12,133 bases of DNA. Source: Eubacteriaceae bacterium (GTDB lineage Bacteria; Bacillota_A; Clostridia; Eubacteriales; Anaerofustaceae). A program made the position numbers and the translations under genes. This document shows positions 7,536 through 12,133 of this stretch, piece after piece. Below the pieces are notes generated by a model, which made no database searches, was not told the origin of the DNA, and saw nothing but the letters and a program-made list of their open reading frames with translations. Position 1 is the first letter of the stretch. The number at the start of each line of letters is the position of its first letter. The stretch is from positions 1 through 12,133 of the forward strand of contig JAITGT010000009.1 in the NCBI GenBank assembly GCA_031280495.1. The letters run 5' to 3'.

Positions 7536-8420
7536 CTAAGCGTATTCAAGACGTGAGCATCCGTCATGCAAAAACCAGCCCTCAATATCCTCCTGCGTGA
7601 CTTGCCCAAGCGCTGAGCCTACCGCGTCTGCCAAGGCTTCCTGTGCCCTTGGCTTCTCTTTGGCAAATATGGGGAGGATACAGTATATGGATTCCTGCCT
7701 TAAGGAGGGCCGCGCACGCCCTCGCCGCTTTGCGGGCCAACAAACTGCCCATTGCCAGCACGCTCCCACTTGGCAGCGAGGGTATCAGGAATTTCTTGGC
7801 ATAGCCTGCGAAAATAGCCCCATTAAGCGATCCCTCAAACTAAGCGGGGCGAGGGGGCCCTCAAGGGAAAACGGTGGGATGAGCGTCGCTGCGTGCCTGC
7901 GCGCGTCTGGCACATGCTCTTTCACCCTGCCTTTGCCCCATCCGCACGGCTTTGCCATGCCTGTGTTACTTCAGGTTTCACCTAAAAACACAATCTTGGC
8001 AGCCGGAAGAAATTTTTAAATTTTTATGTATTCAGCCCTTTTTTCGGCAATGGCGGGCGGCTGCTGCCCCGCTGCGGCCGGCGTTTACTTTATAAAGGTG
8101 TACCTAAGCCTTTTGATGATAGCGTTTCGGACAGCGTCGCGGCTGCAGGAAAGCTGCAATTTTCCCATAATTTTAGGAATTGTCGTTGATGGGTCGGCGT
8201 CAATCTCATACTTTATCCTGGCTAGGATCTCGTCGCTGACGACAGGGCGCGGGCCGTATGGGCGGGGCCTGGGCTCTGTGCCGCCCGTCTCTTTATACAG
8301 CTTTATAATTCGGTTTAATGACGTTTAGCTAAGCATAAACTGTTTTGCTACTATATAACCGGTGGCCCCTTTTTCGTGCAGCGCCACTATTCGCTTTCTT
8401 AAGTCCTGTGAAACACTCAT
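7536..8420 (-). pseudogene. IS630-type (Tc1/mariner-like) transposase, decayed, copy 1
   Basis: From ATG at 8420 the minus strand encodes an IS630 helix-turn-helix (SQDLRKRIVALHEKGATG), then TSLNRIIKLYKETGG, a PRP/YGPRP linker, KLQLSCSRDAVRNAI, the DDE start region FLGETxSNTGMAKPCGWGKGR, and at the end ALADAVGSALGQVTQEDIEGWF. About 205 codons stay in one frame, broken only by nonsense codons TAA (8325-8327, 8085-8087, 8016-8018) and TGA (7971-7973). A frameshift near 7798-7815 and a return near 7655-7690 bracket a segment reading SGSVLAMGSLLARKAA. The catalytic residues are gone: DET reads GET (7980-7982), MDN reads MGS (7747-7749), and the PYSPDLNPIE block is deleted. At 885 bases it is shorter than the usual 1.0-1.1 kb. 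A second copy lies at 10838-11301 in opposite orientation. Confidence 0.85.
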
Positions 8421-8444
8421 TTCTGTATTCTCCGCCGATTCAGT

Positions 8445-8761
8445 GTCGACATAATTACGCAGAAATGGACATGGGTGCGCAACCATTATTTGCAATTGTA
8501 TGCACGCACACTTAATAAACACGATGCTATAAAATCTTTGGGAAGCAGCTTTGCCTTCCAACAATTGAGGCACTGCTACGCTTCCATGCTCTATAATGAG
8601 GGCATAGGCCCAAAGACAATGCAAGCCAGCTCGGGCACGCCAAGGCTGATATTTCGGTGAATAGGTATACAACTATAAACCAAGAATTTATACAAGGGCA
8701 GATGTCAAAACTGCGTCCCAAGCCCTCCATAAGCTGCGCCCCAAGTATATCTTTGCCTTGA
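8445..8761 (+). pseudogene. C-terminal fragment of a tyrosine recombinase (phage-type integrase)
   Basis: The frame from about 8445 reads KWTWVRNHYLQLYARTL, then SFAFQQLRHCYASMLYNEG and GIGPKTMQ, the catalytic-domain signature of phage and ICE integrases (HxLRH-x-x-AS-x-x-x-x-x-G-x-x-x-x-x-x-x-Q). A one-base loss just before 8633 moves the rest into another frame, where GHAKADISVNRYT supplies the GH motif and the presumed nucleophile Tyr (8666-8668), followed by QEFIQGQMSKLR to a TGA at 8759-8761. The first His of HxLRH is Gln (8559-8561). The N-terminal half is missing; the IS630 copy on the other strand occupies that side, so it probably replaced it. It lies directly upstream of tRNA-Thr; integrase genes commonly border tRNA attachment sites, but no att duplication is visible here. 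Confidence 0.75.
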
Positions 8762-8786
8762 CTTTTGAGAGTTTTGTCGCTATACT
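8758..8786 (+). promoter_or_regulatory. Promoter of tRNA-Thr
   Basis: TTGACT (8758-8763) and TATACT (8781-8786) are separated by exactly 17 bases, a near-consensus sigma-A promoter. The start would be near 8793, about 24 bases upstream of the mature tRNA. The -35 box overlaps the stop codon of the integrase fragment. Confidence 0.85.
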
Positions 8787-8816
8787 AAGCCTGTTTCTTG
8801 CACACCACATACAAAT

Positions 8817-8889
8817 GCCTTCATAGCTCAGCAGGTAGAGCACCACCATGGTAAGGTGGGGGTCTGCAGTTCGAATCTGCATGAAGGCT
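8817..8889 (+). tRNA. tRNA-Thr (anticodon GGT)
   Basis: A complete 73-base cloverleaf. The acceptor stem GCCTTCA/TGAAGGC has seven perfect pairs; the D arm is GCTC-AGCAGGTA-GAGC; the anticodon stem CCACC/GGTGG holds the loop ATGGTAA with anticodon GGT (reads ACC and ACT threonine codons); the variable loop is GGGTC; the T arm is TGCAG-TTCGAAT-CTGCA. The discriminator base is T, and CCA is not encoded. It is a single tRNA, not part of a cluster, with its own promoter and a downstream hairpin, and looks fully functional in the middle of mobile-element debris. Confidence 0.97.
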
Positions 8890-8897
8890 CTCTATTT

Positions 8898-8916
8898 ATA
8901 AAGCATTTTGCTTTAT
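8898..8916 (+). terminator. Weak hairpin downstream of tRNA-Thr
   Basis: ATAAAGCA and TGCTTTAT form an 8-pair stem with a 3-base loop, 8 bases after the tRNA. A T-rich stretch follows only some distance later (TTTTTT near 8932), so it may act as a weak terminator or a processing boundary. Confidence 0.45.
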
Positions 8917-10090
8917 GTACGCAGATTTGTCATTTTTTCCTGTATAAACACCTGATTTATAGATGAGCGCCTATCCGTATATATTAGCTTTTGCGTCCCC
9001 CAGCTGGTTTTGCAATAAGCAAAGCCTGTTAGATTTGAGCTGTCCCAAAAATTGCATTTAGCTTTCTATACGGCGCTGAACGGCTTGCCAGTTTCATTCC
9101 ATGAGCTGTCGATGGTTTTTTCCCTTTATAATGCCGGTCTAGCTAGTCTGCTTCATTCATCAAGCACTCTTCGTGAGCGGTAAATCAAGAGCATTTCACC
9201 GCTTCAGAAGAATTGGCGTTGTGCCGCATTGGTTCATTTCGTTGCGGAGCAAACGGTTTGTCTTGGAGATCGCAGTTTCTTGCTCGTTTCGCTGAAATGT
9301 GCTTTGGCTTTGTTGGAGGCATTGCCTATCTGCCTCACAAAGACAGGCCGTTCGGTATGGCGGAGGCTATATGAATAGGCTGTTGACTGTGTTTTCATTG
9401 GAATTTATGCGGCACTTTTTTCCCATTGCTCAAACACCCTTAGAACGCGCAACGGCATCAAGCAATTGCAGGGAAGGAAAAAGGGCTTTAGAGCGTTGGC
9501 TTGTGCAGATTTTTCGCTGCTAGGCAATATGCCATTTTGCGATGCGGCGGATTGGCGCGTTTGCTCAGCCATGAACTCCGTTATCCTCTCATTGAACCAT
9601 TCCCCTTTGAGAGGCCAAGCCGCGCCTGCAAGCTCTTTTCGGCATATATTCGCGCCATAGCGCCACGGCCAATTGCTGTCAAGGCAGAAAACCAGTGCCT
9701 TATGCTAATCCAGAAAGGGCGGCGTATTCCCGCAAGTGGCATGCAGCTGTCCTTTTCCATGCCCCAATCTTGATAATGAACGTTTGCATAAATTTGCTCC
9801 CCAACATGCTTGGCGATGGCTCTGCCGCCGCTAACGGCCTGCTAAGCTGCTAGGGTGGAAACTGCAATTCTTTTGGACGCTTTCTCGGCAAAACTATGCC
9901 CTAGGCTGCTACGCCTTAAAGAGGCAAATGCTCAATGCCTACAGATGTTGCGCAGCGCTTTTGACAGGGTTTTACTTGCCAATGCAAACTTCTTCCTGAG
10001 CAGCGCAGATCCATCGGTAACAGCATGCTGACAGAACGCGTGCCAAAAGCTTCCCTAAAAGAGGGGCATATGTTGTATGCTAGGCGAAAT
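8917..10090. other. Long stretch without a recognisable intact gene
   Basis: About 1.2 kb with frequent stops in all frames. The plus strand offers only short frames; one 50-codon frame at 9371-9523 has GGAGG four bases before its ATG but an unremarkable product. On the minus strand one frame from about 10070 to 9581 holds only two stops between a TAG near 10069 and its final TAA, so it may be a dead gene; I do not recognise it. AGCGGTAAAT (9176-9185) and ATTTCACCGCT (9193-9203) make an imperfect hairpin. No RNA gene (tmRNA, SRP, RNase P, 6S) is recognised. Confidence 0.5.
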
Positions 10091-10091
10091 T

Positions 10092-10129
10092 GTGCACTAT
10101 AAGCACTTTGGCATGAGCTTATAGAGCGC
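10092..10129. repeat. Stem-loop upstream of the acetyltransferase gene
   Basis: CTATAAGC (10097-10104) and GCTTATAG (10117-10124) pair perfectly around a 12-base loop; beyond one A-A mismatch the stem continues GTGC with GCGC (one G-U). There is no T tract, so it is not a normal terminator. It lies about 65 bases before the next start codon and could be in its leader, or be the end of an earlier insertion. Confidence 0.55.
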
Positions 10130-10181
10130 CTAGGGGCTAAATGCTTTGCATTGCCGGGATTATTGGCTTAATTCATAACTT

Positions 10182-10187
10182 GGAGGA
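10182..10187 (+). promoter_or_regulatory. Ribosome binding site GGAGGA deciding a TTG start
   Basis: GGAGGA lies 8 bases before TTG at 10196, which is the only reasonable start for the acetyltransferase frame. The strength of this site supports the non-ATG start. Confidence 0.8.
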
Positions 10188-10195
10188 ATTCCCGC

Positions 10196-10726
10196 TTGAG
10201 GCCCTACTTAATTAAAACTGCATCCTTACAGGAAGTGGAAGAAGCCTCCCTGCTTATCTCAGAATCATGGCAGAATGTCTACAGAGGGGTGCTCCACAAT
10301 CACTACTTAGATGAACTCAATGGATTCGAGTGGGTTGCTTCGCTGACAGAAGCAGTTAAGAGTCCAGCTATGGAAGTATTGCTCATGCGAATAGACGGAA
10401 GGCTGATTGGGCTAGCCCAAATTGGAGTGTGCCCATACCCTGACTATTTGGGTGAGGGAGAGCTCATTTTGCTCTATCTCGCGGCAGGCATGGAGGGGCA
10501 AGGGTACGGCAGTGCGCTCTTTCGCCAAGCGGAAGAGGAGCTTTGCCAAAGAGGCTACGAGCGTTTGATCCTTCGAGCATTTTCCGCAAACAAGAGAGCG
10601 CTGAACTTTTACCATAAAATGGGCTGTATTGATCTCGCCAAAGGGTTGTCTGTGTCGATTGGCGGCCGATGGTATCTTTACGAAATATTGCAAAAAAGCC
10701 TTCGAATTGACATGCCACAGCAATAG
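10196..10726 (+). CDS. GNAT-family N-acetyltransferase
   Basis: A 176-residue protein with the GNAT fold order: an N-terminal helix pair (SWQNVYRGVL, typical of this superfamily), a central strand (VLLMRIDGRLIGLAQIGV, residues 61-78), then motif A, LYLAAGMEGQGYGSALF (residues 93-109), whose QGYGSA forms the acetyl-CoA pyrophosphate loop, and motif B, LRAFSANKRALNFYHKMGC (residues 126-144). Such enzymes move an acetyl group from acetyl-CoA to amines of drugs, metabolites or proteins; the substrate is not predictable. The sequence is complete and unbroken, although bounded by relics: an IS630 copy follows within about 110 bases. It could be a resident gene or cargo brought in with mobile elements. 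The TTG start is supported by a strong ribosome site. No terminator is evident after it. Confidence 0.9.
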   Translation: MRPYLIKTASLQEVEEASLLISESWQNVYRGVLHNHYLDELNGFEWVASLTEAVKSPAMEVLLMRIDGRLIGLAQIGVCPYPDYLGEGELILLYLAAGMEGQGYGSALFRQAEEELCQRGYERLILRAFSANKRALNFYHKMGCIDLAKGLSVSIGGRWYLYEILQKSLRIDMPQQ

Positions 10727-10837
10727 TTTGCAAAGCATTGGTTGAGTGCCGTCAGTCAATCTGCTGAACATGGCTGCATATGTATGGCATTGTTTGTATC
10801 ATTATGCCGATGCTGCGTCTGAGCAGACACAGCAATT

Positions 10838-11301
10838 GCTGTCTCACTATGCTTAAGGAAGCGAATAGCTGAGCTGAGCTGCACAAAAAAGAGGGCTTCC
10901 GGCAAGCGATCGCAAGACTGCGGATGCTTATAAACCTCAGTTTGCCAATCATGTGTCAGCGCGAAGATCTGGGGCCGCAAGCCAGCGTTGGGGCATAGCC
11001 ATGGTTAGGCTGGAAGCTGGGGTGGATCAGCTGACGGCAATTTTGATGGCTTTCGACAAACTGCAGCTGCAGCCGCGAGACTGTCCGCAATGCCATCAGC
11101 ACGTGCTTGGGGCATTCCAACAAAAAACGCCCGCTCCTGCGCATCGGCAGCTGCTTGGCAATGCGAAAAAAGGCTGAACACATAAAAAGCAAAAATACGT
11201 CCAGCAGGCGAGATGTATTTCTAGAGGAATATGAAATAAACACAGGCATGGCAAATCCGTATGGATGGGGAAAAGCAGTCGCGCGCATGCACATGGAATG
11301 A
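10838..11301 (+). pseudogene. IS630-type transposase, decayed and 3'-truncated, copy 2
   Basis: This is a second relic of the same family as copy 1, on the opposite strand. The DNA around CTTAAGGAAGCGAATAG (10852-10868) matches copy 1 at its N-terminus, and the 37-base leader from 10801 (ATTATGCCGATGCTG) also aligns with the copy 1 leader. Protein traces shift between frames: ELHKKEG and AIARLRMLINLSL (helix-turn-helix), DKLQLQPRDCPQ with QKTPAPA, then AEHIKSK and DVFLEEYEINTGMANPYGWGK, matching AEYIKI and FLGETxSNTGMAKPCGWGK of copy 1. The DET catalytic Asp reads Glu here. After about 11301 I find no clear similarity, so the rest of the DDE domain seems lost. It is more diverged than copy 1. 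Confidence 0.75.
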
Positions 11302-11676
11302 AAAGGGGATAGTGCAAACCGATTGGGTCCCAGCAGGCGGAGTAGCTCGTTGCGACAAATGCTGGAACTTCACATTTCGACAGCTTTCTCTTATGTGTTC
11401 GCCATGGCGCGGAAGCTGCCGCCCATAAATGCAGGCAAAGCATGATCGTTTTGAAGGCGAAAACGCCGCGGTGCCGTGTGTGCCCGCAATATTCTATTTG
11501 CGAAGCAAAAAATGCAGAAGCGGCGATTGCCAGCAAAGGCGGCGAGCCGTCATTTGGGGAAGAGCCGGCTTCAGGAGCGCTGGAAACAGCCACAGCATTC
11601 TCAGCCCGCTTATATGGGCCAAGGAGCAATAAGAGCAAGAAATTATTGGAAGGCGCGGCAAAGGCGGCGGCGGGCA
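11302..11676. other. Region between the IS630 relic and tnpB
   Basis: No intact gene is certain here. The first part may contain an unrecognisable tail of the IS630 copy; the second part is the expected left-end region of the IS605-type element, but I cannot see a clear terminal hairpin. A possible small frame at 11442-11714 is listed separately. Confidence 0.4.
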
Positions 11677-11714
11677 GTGCTGAGGGCGCACAAAATAAGG
11701 ATATACCCGAATAA
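11442..11714 (+). CDS. Possible small alanine-rich ORF overlapping the tnpB start
   Basis: An uninterrupted 90-codon frame from ATG. The N-terminus has a cysteine cluster, PRCRVCPQYSIC, reminiscent of metal- or Fe-S-binding knuckles; the rest is Ala-, Gly- and Glu-rich with codon use like the intact genes of the window. Its last 38 bases overlap the 5' end of tnpB in another frame. No good ribosome site precedes the ATG. It is not a recognised family; it could be a real small protein, a remnant of an element, or chance in GC-rich sequence. Confidence 0.22.
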   Translation: MIVLKAKTPRCRVCPQYSICEAKNAEAAIASKGGEPSFGEEPASGALETATAFSARLYGPRSNKSKKLLEGAAKAAAGSAEGAQNKDIPE

Positions 11715-12133
11715 CGAGCAGGAAACATATCTTCGGAAAGCATGCGGGGCGGCGCGGTTCGCCTATAACTGGGCAACTGGGCATTAGGAAAATGGACAAG
11801 CGAACACGCCGGCATGCCTGAATCGCCAGCGCTTGCCGAAGCAAGAACAGCCGATTGCAGCCCGGATAATGCAAAATCAAAAAACAGGCTAAGAAAGAGC
11901 GCCGGACAGCCATTGCAAAAGCTGAAACTGCTTTGCGCGAAGCCCTAAGGGCAAAAGGCGGGAAAACAAGCGAAGGCGAATACCGAAAAGAACTGAACGC
12001 GCTAAAAAAGGAAAAATACCCGTGGATGCGCGAAGCAACGAAATGCGCCGTTCAGCTAGCCATAAAAAACGGTTTTGCCAATGCCATGAAGCATTTTCGC
12101 GGCAAAGAGAAGTTCGGGTTCCCCAGATTTAAA
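11677..12133 (+). pseudogene. TnpB (IS200/IS605 OrfB) 5' part, frameshifted; continues past window end
   Basis: From GTG at 11677 the frame reads LRAHKIRIYPNNEQE, then CGAARFAYNWA, the classic TnpB N-terminus (YKxRIYPNxEQ...CRFVYNWAL). At 11767-11782 AACTGGGC is tandemly duplicated, turning NWALGKW into a shifted frame that stops at TAG (11785-11787). The second frame reads ALGKWTSEHAGMPE to a run of six A (11879-11884), where loss of one base shifts it again; the third frame then reads KKERRTAIAKAE through YPWMREATKCAVQLA and FRGKEKFGFPRFK, open to the last base. Removing the duplication and restoring one A gives one continuous TnpB reading. TnpB is an RNA-guided nuclease that helps the element persist; this copy would yield only a short peptide. 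The RuvC and zinc regions lie outside. Confidence 0.85.

Noticed and set aside
7877..8000. The NTGMAxPxGWGK similarity between the two loci first looked like a TnpB tail.
   Set aside because: It matches the DDE start region of IS630 transposases (DET followed by NTGM and YGW), and lies in frame with an IS630 N-terminus.
7200..8330. Search for CRISPR-like regular repeats in the mobile-element region.
   Set aside because: The short repeated words found are explained by hairpins and by IS remnants; there is no periodic repeat-spacer pattern.
9371..9523. A 50-codon frame with GGAGG ahead of its ATG.
   Set aside because: Spacing to the ATG is only four bases, the product has no recognisable features and the surrounding DNA looks decayed; not enough to call a gene.
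9853..9866. AGGGTGGAAACTGC resembles the conserved T-box word AGGGTGGNACCGCG.
   Set aside because: The ACCGCG half does not match, no terminator with a T tract follows, no specifier stem is seen and no aminoacyl-tRNA synthetase or amino-acid gene is downstream.
9961..9989. A perfect TTGACA that might be a promoter -35 box upstream of the acetyltransferase.
   Set aside because: No acceptable -10 box lies 16-18 bases downstream, and it is over 200 bases from the gene.
11096..11815. A 239-codon minus-strand frame across the IS630 and tnpB relics.
   Set aside because: It runs antisense to recognisable transposase sequence, is rich in Ala, Cys and Leu as expected for a shadow, and has no family motif.

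Overview
The window looks like a bacterial chromosome segment, most likely from a Firmicutes/Clostridia-type organism. The signs are Shine-Dalgarno sites of the AGGAG/GGAGG kind, TTG and GTG starts, sigma-A-like TTGAct-17-TAtact promoters, a tRNA without an encoded CCA, and a TPR-like repeat protein of the kind common in Clostridia. Base composition is near half GC by eye. All names below come from motifs read directly in the sequence; no database search was possible.

The left half is intact and functional-looking. It begins inside a very long acidic, low-complexity protein with one late membrane segment, three TPR-like repeats and a beta-rich C-terminal domain (3-3641), closed by a strong terminator. 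Then come a calcineurin-like metallophosphoesterase (3753-4640, TTG start), a small rhomboid protease with its own promoter (4927-5493), and a PLP-dependent trans-sulfuration enzyme of the cystathionine gamma-synthase/lyase group (5950-7080). All are on the + strand, but the gaps between them are long, so they look separately transcribed rather than an operon.

The right half is a mobile-element graveyard around a tRNA. In order: the right end and C-terminal remnant of an IS200/IS605-type TnpB (minus strand, 7200-7515); an almost full-length but dead IS630-type transposase (minus, 7536-8420); the C-terminal part of a tyrosine recombinase (+, about 8445-8761); a clean tRNA-Thr(GGT) with promoter (8817-8889); a 1.3 kb stretch without a recognisable gene; an intact GNAT acetyltransferase (10196-10726, TTG start); a second, diverged IS630 copy in the opposite orientation (about 10838-11301); and the 5' part of another tnpB, broken by an exact 8-bp tandem duplication and a one-base loss in an A run (11677 to the window end).

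I found no CRISPR array, rRNA, riboswitch or obvious new defence system. The most notable observations are the inverted pair of IS630 relics flanking tRNA-Thr and the acetyltransferase gene, the readable history of point decay in the IS630 copy, the retained IS605-type end hairpin with a catalytically dead TnpB tail, and the unusual giant acidic membrane protein.
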